From Desulforegulaceae bacterium (GTDB lineage: Bacteria; Desulfobacterota; Desulfobacteria; Desulfobacterales; JACKCP01): a DNA stretch of 64,000 nt. The translations under genes and the position numbers were made by a program. A model generated the notes under the pieces. That model saw nothing but the letters and a program-made list of their open reading frames with translations, was not told where the DNA came from and searched no databases. Location of the stretch: NCBI GenBank assembly GCA_034006035.1, contig JAVETN010000009.1, positions 1 through 64,000 on the forward strand. The letters are read 5' to 3'. Shown one piece after another: positions 18,881-28,900 of the stretch; position 1 is the first letter of the stretch; each line of letters begins with the position of its first letter.

Positions 18881-19131
18881 CTAATAAATATAACCCTTAA
18901 TTAATTGTTGTGCCCAGATAAAAGCATTAAAAAAATTTAAAAAATATCTTTTTTATTCGCAAAATGATCCTTAGCCCAATCTTTTACTACATTAAACGTT
19001 TCTAATTTTTCATTTTCATCAATTTTATTTCTTTTCCCTGAATGGAACCCTAAAGTAAAGGCATAAAGATACACCTCATAAAAAGGACCAAAAGTTGTAT
19101 ACAACTGTTTAGATTTACCATAATTAGACAT
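18881..19131 (-). pseudogene. Remnant of a small gene of unknown family downstream of the SMC-like remnant
   Basis: A 64-aa frame (19131-18937) starts MSNYGKSKQLYTTFGPFYEVY and continues YAFTLGFHSGKRNK. After its stop, coding character continues in another frame (FNAFIWAQQLIKGYIY, ending near 18881), and in-frame residues upstream of the Met also look coding. It therefore appears to be a frameshifted piece of a somewhat longer protein. It follows the decayed SMC-like gene on the same strand, so it may have been the last gene of the large operon. A DndE-like role by position is speculation; I do not recognise the family with confidence. Confidence 0.45.
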
Positions 19132-19216
19132 TTTATCTTTTAATGCTTCCTTTATATGAAGCTAAAATTCTAAACTTCTTTTTTTTCAACTTCATCCCAA
19201 ATAAAATTAACAAGTA

Positions 19217-20731
19217 TTAATTTTCTCCTTCATGAATCAGCACAATTTCAGCTTCTCTTTCCCGCTGATTTTCAACTAAGGCTCTATTCAGATAAACTTT
19301 TGGATTTAAATATCGATCTGTAATCAACTCTTCTCCAAAAGAATGTATTTTTCATCCTAAGTATAGAGATCTTTTACTAAAACTAGTGATTGTTTAAAGC
19401 TAGTTGAAATTTGATAAAAAAAGTTATGTACTAAGACTTCACCCATTTCAGAAATTGGAGCATCAGCTATTATTGGGTAAGAACTTTGTTTGTCCATTTT
19501 TAAAATTCCCATAACAATAGCAAATTGTCATTCTTTAAAAAGCTGCACCCTGCCCTGATAACAATCCGCCTTTATTATTAAGCAACTCAGACAAAAAAAT
19601 GATAATTATCATTAACATACACGGAAACAACACCTGGATTTATTTCATTACCTCTTGTCAATGATTGGTAAATATTGTTTATATTTTCTCAAATTGTTCA
19701 GAAAATTCTTCTACATTCACTTTCATATTTTTATATTCTTCAGCTTTTTTTTCTTTTAACTCTTTAATTGTTTCAGCTTTAGGAATATTTGGATGAACAT
19801 TTAAACAAATCATCAATAAAAGACCTGATTACTGAAACCTTTTGTTTTTTATTTTTAATACTCAAATTATTATCGTAAAATTTTCTTATATGATTGTATT
19901 TCTGTGAGTTTTTTAACATCTCTTCCACAAACTAAACATTTATTTTTATCTAACATGAGTTTGAGTGAACTGATATCAGGGGTTCCTTGTGGCAAAATGT
20001 TTTTTACATAACTATCATCAATTATTTTTTCTTCATGAACACATTGCTGATAATCATCTCTAAGCTCATTAAAAATATTTATTTTTTCATCAAAACCTTC
20101 TAAAATCCATTTATTTGTAAAGAAATGTTATTATAGAACTTTTCAAAGTTTTTTACTTTATTAGTTACCTCTTCTAGCTTTTGCTCAACTTTAATCCTTT
20201 TTATCAAATTTTCATTTTGTTTATTGTATTCAAACAATTTAGATTCAAGAAGATTTAATTTGTTATTTTTTTCTTCTTCGTCTTCTTTATAATTTTTAAC
20301 TTCTTTAGTCGATTTTTCAATTACCAATTTAAGATCATTAATCGAATTTGAAAGAATCTCAGCTTTTTCTTTGTTTTTTGCATTCTTTTTCAAATTCATA
20401 TTTTTTTTATTTTATATTCTGTTGGCCCGTAATTAGGCTTATCTAAATCAGTCATAAAACAAAGCTCTAAACTTGTTTCTATGACATCCCCTAACTTTGC
20501 TTTATCTGAAATTAATCTAGAAATATCTTTATTATGTTCTAATAATTGCTAAATCCTTAAATCAGAATCAAAAATTTTATTAGAAACTGTCCAAAGAAAG
20601 GTATTATATAATTTGAATTTACCACCATTATTATCAATAACTACAATATTAATTCCTTCTTTAAAATCAAAGGCTTTCTCAACGAATTAATGATAAAAAC
20701 TTTTAATTTTCACATATTTTATAAAAGACAT
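19217..20731 (-). pseudogene. Decayed SMC/Rad50-like (DndD-like) ATPase
   Basis: The ATG (20731-20729) overlaps the stop of the 1433-aa ATPase gene (TAATG). The frame reads MSFIKYVKIKSFYH, a TAA stop, then FVEKAFDFKEGINIVVIDNN. The expected Walker A glycine-lysine pattern is corrupted to NNGGKFKL. After further stops comes a coiled coil (20399-20100), then a zinc hook with CLVCGRD (near 19930), a second coiled-coil stretch in another frame, a degraded signature region, and a Walker B/D-loop-like YPIIADAPIS (near 19475). It ends EIVLIHEGEN at 19217. At least four stops or shifts make it non-functional. The architecture is that of SMC-like ATPases such as DndD or Rad50. Confidence 0.8.
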
Positions 20732-23700
20732 TACTTAATTCCAATCCTTTCAAAAAAAACAAATTTTAGTTTTTCAGGTAATTCTTTAAATCGCTGGACT
20801 AACCATTCTAATTCAAGAGCATTGCATCTTTGTTCAGCTTTATTTGAAATTTGATCCACAACTTTTAATTCATCTTTCGACAAAAGAGGTGATGGCACAG
20901 AAAGTTCTTTTAAGACACGATTCGATTCTTCAACACTCATTTTTGAGATTTCTTCTTCTTTATCAAGATAATCAACTAGCCATTCTTTTGCTTTAATTTT
21001 CCTTTTTTCAGAAATAACATTTGATATAATATCAATAGTTTTTTCAAAATCCCATGGTGGAAGTTCATTATCACCATATTCTATTTCAATGTTATTTTTA
21101 ATTTCACTGATTAAATCAGTATATTTATCCCATTTCAGATCAAAATTATTAAGCTGATTATAAGATTTTTTTAAAAGACCCAAAGCTTTGTTCATTAAGT
21201 AAAAATCCTCTAAATCACTATCAACGCCCTCATATATTGTGATGCATTCATTAACTAAATTTACAAGGTTATCAATATCATCAATGTTATTTATCTGAGA
21301 ATCCCAGAGATTATTTGCTTTTTCAGCAAGCTCAGTTTCTCTTTGATTAATTTTTTTAATAAAACCTGACAAATCAGACCTTATATTATCCAACTTCTCA
21401 AGCTTAACTTTTTTACTTATAGACTGGAGGTTTTTATTAAATTCTTTAGCAGCACCACTGATGGTTTTTAAGTCATTTATTTTTGCAATATTTGAAATTT
21501 TTGAATTTTCAATCATAAAAGAATTTACTGAATCAATCAACCTCCTAGCTTCAGCATTGTCTCTTGAGTGTTTTAACTGCACTTCAACATGTTCTCTTAA
21601 TTTTAAAGCTAAGTCATCTAATTCTAATAATTTCAGCCTTCCATATAATTTTCTGCCTAAATGGTTGTTAAATCTTGATACATCTTCAGGCTCATCTGAT
21701 AAAAGTATTTGACTCGAAATCCATCTATTAAAATTTTCAATAATTATCTGTCTGCCTTTTCCAACATCTATTTCAACATTTTTTATTTCAGTATCAAGCC
21801 ACATGCCATCTGAAATCATGGAATTAAGTTGTTCCTTAAGCATTCCAACTTGCCAGCAAGCATTGTCAATTTGATTTATCTTTATTGATTTTTCTATTTC
21901 AACCCATGCATAATTTATTTCATTATTAATTTTTTCAATAATTTCTTTTGATTTTTTAGCATCTTCTTTTAAACTTTTATATTGATAGACTAAAATAGAT
22001 GGAGTACTTATGTTTTTTTCTAATAAAAAAGCTCTATTGTAAAAATCAATTTTTTCCTGATGTTTTTCAGCTTCTCCCCATTCCTCTAAAAGTTCTTCCC
22101 ACTCAGAAGAAGTTTCACCAATCTTGATTATTTCTGTTTTACCAAGCTTATTCATGTCAAGACATTTGTTTGAAAACAAATCGTTTTCATTTTGAATCCA
22201 CTGATAAATATCTACCTGGCTCCCGTTTTCTTTTATAATTCTAATTTTATCGGTTCTATTACATAAAAAAACACCTAAAAGAACTCCGGCAGAAACAATA
22301 TTTGCTCCATAAGGCGGTCTGCAAATTGAAATTAATTCATCAGATACAATAAAAGGCTCTTCATCAGACTCAAGTTTGTTTTTCCAATTTTGAACTATAG
22401 TTCCGGCAGTTTTATTTTTAGGAATTATTATTTTACCATTGCTTTTACTAAAACAGTCCCAATAATTTTTTAAAAAAGGTAAAATTCTATTTTTATCTGT
22501 AGTACTTTTAGCTGAGCAATAATCAAAAGTTACTTTTCCTGCTAATAATTCCATAGTCAATTCATGACATGTTTTTGCAGCTCCCCCTCTTAAAGTAGCA
22601 AAGCCGTCAAACTTAAAAGACAGAGCTTTTGGATAAATATTTGTAAAAATTTCAGTGCATAAAGGACCAATTCTTCGAGAATTAAGTTCTTCTTTAAATC
22701 CGGTAACATATTCTCTTGATTTGATAGCTGCTTCAATTAAGTCTTTTAATTTATTTTTATTTTTTTCTTCATGCGCTCCAATTAAATGACCAAACTTTAC
22801 TTTCTCATCAGGTGTAATAGAATTTGATAATACGGAAAGTTCAGCCATTATTTTACCAATTTCATCATTGTTGTCATTTAATAAAACAATTAATACTGGT
22901 AAATTTTTTTGTCCCATTTCTTTTGCATTACTTCTAATTAAACGAGTTTTTTCAATCTTTATTTTTTCAAGATCTTCATCAGAGCTAACATAATAATAAA
23001 TTATGGAGCCTCTTTTATCTTCGACACCTAAAGAATTAATCCAATTATCAGCTTCTAATTTTAGCTTAATATCAATATTTGAAGTATTTGCAGTAAGAGC
23101 TTTAAAACCCCATTCTTTAGTTGTAATATTATTTGATTCTGCAAAATCACATGTAATTTCCTGAATTAAATCAGGACACCATTTTGTAATATTAGTGATG
23201 AAAAGTTCAGACTTGTCTCTTTGGTCAAAACTGCTTGAAACCCTTTGCCTTAAAAAAGAAATAAATTGTGTTTTAGGAACTGCGTCCCCTAAGATATCAT
23301 AAACCTTAAAATTATTGTCCCATTCAATAATATTATACTCTTCATGCAGATCTAAAAGCACTTGTTTGACAATTTTGATGTCTAATCCAGATAGATATGA
23401 AAAAGCTTCAATGTTTTTTTCTTTATCAGAAACAGATAAGCCAACTTTAGATGCTAAAACAATGGATTGAAGAATTTTTGTATGTTCTATTTTTAGTTTA
23501 TTTGCATGTTTATTAATTACAGTTGAATATGAATGAGCTATTGTACCCTGCTGTGAGCTTTGTTCGGAATTTATAAATTCATCAAGTAAATTTTGAGACC
23601 ATAAATCAACTGGATTTAATTCAACAGAAATTCCTTTTGAATCTAATTCAATTTCACTGAATTTTTCAATTGTCTGAGAAAGAAGTGAAATTGCAGACCT

Positions 23701-25032
23701 TTCCTGCAAATGCTTACCAGCAGCAGACAGATAATATAAAACCCAGATAGAAAAAGGAGAAAAAGGCCAGCATCCTTTTCTTATAACACCATGAAATTTT
23801 TCATCATTAGACCATAAACTCTGTTTAGCTGACAAAGGAAACCAGTCATTGAGAAGATACATCAGCTGTTTTGATTTATTAATACTTTCATCATTATCAA
23901 ACCAGATATCAATATCTTTAGTTTTCTTTTCAATCAAATTTGCAATAAGGGTTTCAAGATTTGTACTTAAATATGATTTTGCAGAATTTTGATATCTTGT
24001 AATAACCCTTGTAATATCATTTTTAAACTCAGGTGCTATTCTCTGAATATATGCGGTTAATTCAAATTGAATAAAACCAACAAAGGTTGTTTTTTCAGCA
24101 TTGCTTTGTATTCCTTCAAATAATTGCTGCAAAACGCCGCTTCCAGCAATTTGCCTTGATAAAGTAGCAAATTCTGCATATCTTCCAAATTCATCAAAAA
24201 GGATAAGTATACTGGAAAAAGGTTTATCTGAATCCTCACCACAATAATTTTGAGCAGTAACATCAAAGATATCTTTTAATGATTCACCACCATGAATTGA
24301 AATTTTAAGGCCGCTATTATCAAATAATTCTGCTAAAATTTCATAAATTTTTTCATTTTGATTTTGAAGAGCTTCAATAACAGCATCATAATTTGAAAGC
24401 TGAGTTCTTTCCAATATCTCGTCTAAATGTTCTTTATCAAGGGACATCAACTCAACTCTTTTAACTGCTTCTTTAAAACGGGGTCTTAAAGTTTCCAAAG
24501 GGGTTGGATCTGCATTTGATTTTTTGACTTGATTCATTACCTGCCTGCTTATTTCAGCAGTTAAATCATAATTTTCCATACCATTTAGAGATAAAACAAG
24601 AGCAGGTTTCATCATATTTTTTAAGTAATTTTCTATTTCCTTACCTAAAAATTCATCTGCCTGAATCAGAGATGCTAAAATAGATTTATATGAGTCACTT
24701 CCAAAATTTACAAATAATTCAGCCAGGGTAATTGCAAGATGAGATTTTCCTGTTCCATATCCTGCAATTGCAAGATTAAAGGGAGTATCAGAAAGGCCAG
24801 AACAATTTTTAACAATAGAGTGAGTAAAAGAAACTGTATCCTGAAGACTGTGACCGTCAGAAAAGCCTACGCTGTCTTTTAAAACACCATGATAATCAGG
24901 ACCATGAAAAACAAAAGATACAGCCGCTTTGTTTGCAAGTTCAGGATTTTTTATTAACCAATCAAGACTTACTGCACCTTCAAAAATTTTTTCATTTTTA
25001 AATCTTACAACATCAGATAATTTAAAAGACAT
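20731..25032 (-). CDS. Large P-loop ATPase, second DUF4007-partner (BrxC/DUF499-like style)
   Basis: This 1433-aa protein has a Walker A AGYGTGKSHLA at about residues 88-98 and a Walker B SILILFDEFGRYAEF at about 273-287. That gives a large AAA/STAND-like NTPase module resembling the giant ATPases of BREX (BrxC/PglY) and DUF499 proteins in general style. The C-terminal 450 residues are rich in charged heptads, suggesting coiled coils. AAGGAG lies eight bases before the start. The gene follows a DUF4007-like gene by 17 bases and is coupled by TAATG to the decayed SMC-like gene. By analogy it would be a nucleotide-driven core or remodelling factor of a defence complex. Exact family is uncertain. 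Confidence 0.75.
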   Translation of the reverse strand: MSFKLSDVVRFKNEKIFEGAVSLDWLIKNPELANKAAVSFVFHGPDYHGVLKDSVGFSDGHSLQDTVSFTHSIVKNCSGLSDTPFNLAIAGYGTGKSHLAITLAELFVNFGSDSYKSILASLIQADEFLGKEIENYLKNMMKPALVLSLNGMENYDLTAEISRQVMNQVKKSNADPTPLETLRPRFKEAVKRVELMSLDKEHLDEILERTQLSNYDAVIEALQNQNEKIYEILAELFDNSGLKISIHGGESLKDIFDVTAQNYCGEDSDKPFSSILILFDEFGRYAEFATLSRQIAGSGVLQQLFEGIQSNAEKTTFVGFIQFELTAYIQRIAPEFKNDITRVITRYQNSAKSYLSTNLETLIANLIEKKTKDIDIWFDNDESINKSKQLMYLLNDWFPLSAKQSLWSNDEKFHGVIRKGCWPFSPFSIWVLYYLSAAGKHLQERSAISLLSQTIEKFSEIELDSKGISVELNPVDLWSQNLLDEFINSEQSSQQGTIAHSYSTVINKHANKLKIEHTKILQSIVLASKVGLSVSDKEKNIEAFSYLSGLDIKIVKQVLLDLHEEYNIIEWDNNFKVYDILGDAVPKTQFISFLRQRVSSSFDQRDKSELFITNITKWCPDLIQEITCDFAESNNITTKEWGFKALTANTSNIDIKLKLEADNWINSLGVEDKRGSIIYYYVSSDEDLEKIKIEKTRLIRSNAKEMGQKNLPVLIVLLNDNNDEIGKIMAELSVLSNSITPDEKVKFGHLIGAHEEKNKNKLKDLIEAAIKSREYVTGFKEELNSRRIGPLCTEIFTNIYPKALSFKFDGFATLRGGAAKTCHELTMELLAGKVTFDYCSAKSTTDKNRILPFLKNYWDCFSKSNGKIIIPKNKTAGTIVQNWKNKLESDEEPFIVSDELISICRPPYGANIVSAGVLLGVFLCNRTDKIRIIKENGSQVDIYQWIQNENDLFSNKCLDMNKLGKTEIIKIGETSSEWEELLEEWGEAEKHQEKIDFYNRAFLLEKNISTPSILVYQYKSLKEDAKKSKEIIEKINNEINYAWVEIEKSIKINQIDNACWQVGMLKEQLNSMISDGMWLDTEIKNVEIDVGKGRQIIIENFNRWISSQILLSDEPEDVSRFNNHLGRKLYGRLKLLELDDLALKLREHVEVQLKHSRDNAEARRLIDSVNSFMIENSKISNIAKINDLKTISGAAKEFNKNLQSISKKVKLEKLDNIRSDLSGFIKKINQRETELAEKANNLWDSQINNIDDIDNLVNLVNECITIYEGVDSDLEDFYLMNKALGLLKKSYNQLNNFDLKWDKYTDLISEIKNNIEIEYGDNELPPWDFEKTIDIISNVISEKRKIKAKEWLVDYLDKEEEISKMSVEESNRVLKELSVPSPLLSKDELKVVDQISNKAEQRCNALELEWLVQRFKELPEKLKFVFFERIGIK

Positions 25033-25049
25033 AAACTAACTCCTTTATA

Positions 25050-25904
25050 TTAAATCAAATCATCATAAGTTTTTTTCCATAAATTTTGGCTTGATTCTAT
25101 CGGTTGAATAACCCAGGGTTCCATATGACGATCAACATTTAAAATTTTTTTCTGCTCAAAAAAAAACAAAATTTTATGAAAGTCGCTGATATCCCAGCCT
25201 GGTATGGTTTTACATCCAATAGCTCGTTCTAGTTCTGTTAAAGTAATTTGATTGTTATCAGGATAAAAAATTTCAATTAAATTCAAAATCCATGCACCAT
25301 ATCCCCAAATATTTTCATCTGTTACTGGTGCAGATTTTCTCTCGTAGTTTTCGCCTCTTGCAACTAATGCTGAACAAGCTGAAAAAGATGCAGGATCATT
25401 ATACATTCTCACTAAAGGTCCAATAATTGATGTGTTTTGAACCTCATAAATATTTTCAAGGTAATTAAGAAGAATTTTTCTATTAAAAGACATTCCAAGG
25501 GTAAAAAAACCTTTAAAAAAAACCTGATACCATACATCAGCCCCAATATTTGGACTGCATAAATTAAAATGGCAAATCCATTGAGTAATATTTTCTTTTA
25601 AAAAAGGGTCTTCAAATAAAACAACTCTTCCAAAATCTGTTAAAACAGGTTGTTTTACAGAATTATTTTTTGATTCATCCGAAAGTTCAATCAAACCCAT
25701 TCCTCTGCAATAATCAAGAGTAGGTACTACCTTACCACTGGATTTACCTGTTGGTATCCCTGTATCTTGCCCTATTTCAACAAAACTCCCTTTTTTACCT
25801 ATTGAAGCATATTTAAGCATTGCGTTTATATGCGTTCTTTCAGGCACAAAAGTTTTATGAAAATTTCTTGAAAGCCTTGTGTTTATATTTTTTGAACTAA
25901 CCAT
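25050..25904 (-). CDS. DUF4007-like protein (second copy)
   Basis: The 284-aa protein begins with a region containing FHKTFVPERTHI, then IGQDTGIPTGKSSGKVVPTLDYC and RGMGLIEL, a winged-helix-like pattern I associate with DUF4007-type proteins of defence islands. It is a distant counterpart of the 310-aa protein at the head of the operon. Each is followed by a giant ATPase, so the operon has two DUF4007-ATPase pairs. Its start overlaps the upstream stop (TAATG). DUF4007 has no established biochemical function; DNA binding is inferred from the winged-helix-like pattern. Confidence 0.65.
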   Translation of the reverse strand: MVSSKNINTRLSRNFHKTFVPERTHINAMLKYASIGKKGSFVEIGQDTGIPTGKSSGKVVPTLDYCRGMGLIELSDESKNNSVKQPVLTDFGRVVLFEDPFLKENITQWICHFNLCSPNIGADVWYQVFFKGFFTLGMSFNRKILLNYLENIYEVQNTSIIGPLVRMYNDPASFSACSALVARGENYERKSAPVTDENIWGYGAWILNLIEIFYPDNNQITLTELERAIGCKTIPGWDISDFHKILFFFEQKKILNVDRHMEPWVIQPIESSQNLWKKTYDDLI

Positions 25905-28900
25905 TAAAATCCTCTTTGCTTCATAGAAGTAACAGATATTTTGAATACTTTTGATACTAGCTGGTTATCATCATTTAAAGATGGCCCAAGTGAATAACAC
26001 TCTCCTTTTTTCAGTTGCGATAATTTGCTAGTCCAAAATTTTGCAGGCTCACTTGTGGCATTTTCCAAAAGTTTAGAATATTCACTAATCTCTGTATCAG
26101 CAGGTTTAAAAAACAATTTATGTCCAGCCTGAAAAAGCCTGCTTCTTTCTTCAGCAGAAAGATTGCTTAAAGTTTGAGTTGCCAAGATAAGAGAAATTCC
26201 AAATTTTCTTCCTTCAGTTAAATATTTTGCAAGGGGGAATTCTTCACGATGGTTTAAATTTTGAACTTCATCCAGCACAATAACTTTTGGATTATTTTTA
26301 TTTCCTGTACCACGTACAAATGCATAAAAATCCCATAGCAAAAATTCTGTAACAAGCTTCCACGAATGAAGATCCATCCCGGCAAGCTGAAAAATATTAC
26401 ATAGCTGGTTTTTCTTTTCAAACAAATGATCCCAGCTGATTCCAGAAAATTCAGACGAAAAAGGATTGTCAAGAATAAATGGTTTTATTTTACTTATTAA
26501 ACTTAATACAGAATTTTTTTGCTTAATTTTATCTTCTAAATAATCCTTTAAAATTTCTAAAAGATTGTCTAAATTAAAACTATTTCCATATGTTAAAATC
26601 CCATCACTTATTGCATCAAGTAAAACACTGTACTGCTGATCTCCAAAATTATAAACAGAATCAAAAATTGAAGTTATTCTTTTAGATGCTGTACCTATTT
26701 TTTCAGGCATAGCCTCACCATCAAGAATGGGAGCATGAATTTTAAAAGGACTAATTGGCAAAGGTTCCTTCATTATATAATGCTGTTTTGGTTCTAAAAA
26801 TTTTTTTGTTTCTTTTTCTAAATGCTCTGGCAAAAACCCATTTGTATAATCTATAACCAATGAATTTTGATTGTTTTTCCCAAATTCATTTAAAAAACAT
26901 TGGATAGCATATGTTTTACCCATACCCGAACTGCCAAAAATAAGCATATGCCTATTACTTAAATCTTCATTACCATACTCCCAATACACATCCCTGCTGC
27001 CATTTACCGAAGTACCAAGAAATATTCGCTCTGGTATTTTGGGTTCAAAAACATTAGAATTATTTTTTCCTTCAAACTCTCTATAATTTACTAATGAATC
27101 TATGTTTTTATTAGTTTCTCTTCGAACTCTTTCCAACTTTCCGGAACTTTCAATATCAGGAATGTTTTCTTCTTCAATATTGAGTTCATGCTTTTCATCA
27201 TTCCCATAAGATTCAAATTCCTCTGATTCTGATTCCTGTCTGATAAATTTTGTAAAATCAAAATTAAACTCAAAGCTCATATTATTATCAAAACATAATT
27301 TTCTTAATGCATAACTTCCTGCATTAATTTCACTAATTTTTATTGTTTTTCCTTCAAAATAATAATTCCAGCTTTCCTTTTCGCAAATAACATCAGTTTT
27401 ATTTCCTGATGAACAAGTAAGAATTGAACCCCCCCATGATATTTCGAACTCACCTTCAGCTAATTTTTCAAAAGCTTCTAAAACATTTTTTCTTTTCTTT
27501 TTTTTAACCTGAGTTTTACTTGCAATAAGTCTGTGAAGCTGAAGCCACCAATATCTTGCATCTGGTCTTTGTAATAAATAATTATTTTCATTATTTTTTA
27601 CAAAAGGCATAAAAGCAGGAATTAGAGTATCAAGGCCGTTTATAATTTGTTCAAAGGCTTTATCTAAGTAACCATCTGTATTTTCAGCAAATTTACATTC
27701 AATAATCATTGCAGAAATTGAAAACAAACCAGATTCATTAATATCTGCATTTAACAGCAAAATATCAGGCCTTATATTTGACTCTGCTGCTTCAAACCAA
27801 TGCCTGTAAGCATCTAAAGAAATAAATTTGCTGCATAAAATGTTTTCTGAAAAATTATAAATTTTACATGCATATGCATAGGCCAGTAAATTTCTGATTT
27901 CCTGGCTTAAACCTGTTGATTTTATTAAGGATAAACCAGAAAAATTTTCAGATTGCTTTATTGCAAACTCAGCTGCTTTTTCATAATCATCATGTTCCCA
28001 GCCAGACATTATATTTGAAATTGAAGCTCTTAATTTTTTTTTTAAGTCAGTTAATTTAAACTGCTCTGTAGATATTGTGTAATTTGCTTCTCCATGTGAG
28101 CCAACGCCTGAACCAAAACCAATTATTTTTCGAGAATTTTTTTCAAGATCATCTTGAAGAAGTCTTTCATCAATATTTGAATCTATACATACAACCCATT
28201 CTGCTTTTTTGTGTAAAGCATTTACAACTTCATTCCACGGTGAAAAATCTCCGCTTCCAATAGCAATATATGAAGTTTTTTTCATATTTTTCATACTTGC
28301 CATAATTCCAAGATGTTTTGTTGAAATTGTGAATTGTCTGTTGCTGATTACTCTTTCTCTTGTATCAGAGTTTCTTTTTTCAGTTGAAGAGCAAAATATT
28401 TTTTCAAGGATAGGATATTTCAAAGGTCTTGATGTTACATCAAAACTATCAACTTCTTCAAATCTGTTCTCATTTGATGTGCCTATAAAATTTGATAGAA
28501 TTATGATATCACAATCAAAATTTTCATTTATAATTTTTTTGAATTGTTCATAATTATTATCTGATTTCACAATTCTGTGCGATAATTTTAAATTACAATT
28601 TCTATAATGTGCCAGACTTTCTTCTACTTCAGATACTTCCCACCTCTCTCTCCACTCTTCAATCCAGTTTGAAAGAGCTCTATCATCTGCAGTTTCAGAA
28701 AAAATTGTGATATTTAAATTATAATTCAAAGAAATATTGTTACTTTTTTCTTTCATAAACTTATCAATTGCAGCAATTAAAGGCTGAATATCTAAATTTT
28801 GAAATACAGAAATATTTAAACCATCGTTTGCATGGGGATAAAGCTCTAAAAAATCAGTAATAATTCTATATATAAGCTTTGATTCTCTTGTTTCTTTAAA

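Noticed and set aside
28075-28553. Plus-strand frames inside the HerA-like gene (62 and 114 aa)
   Set aside because: They lie antisense within a long coding frame with clear motifs and show only composition-driven openness.
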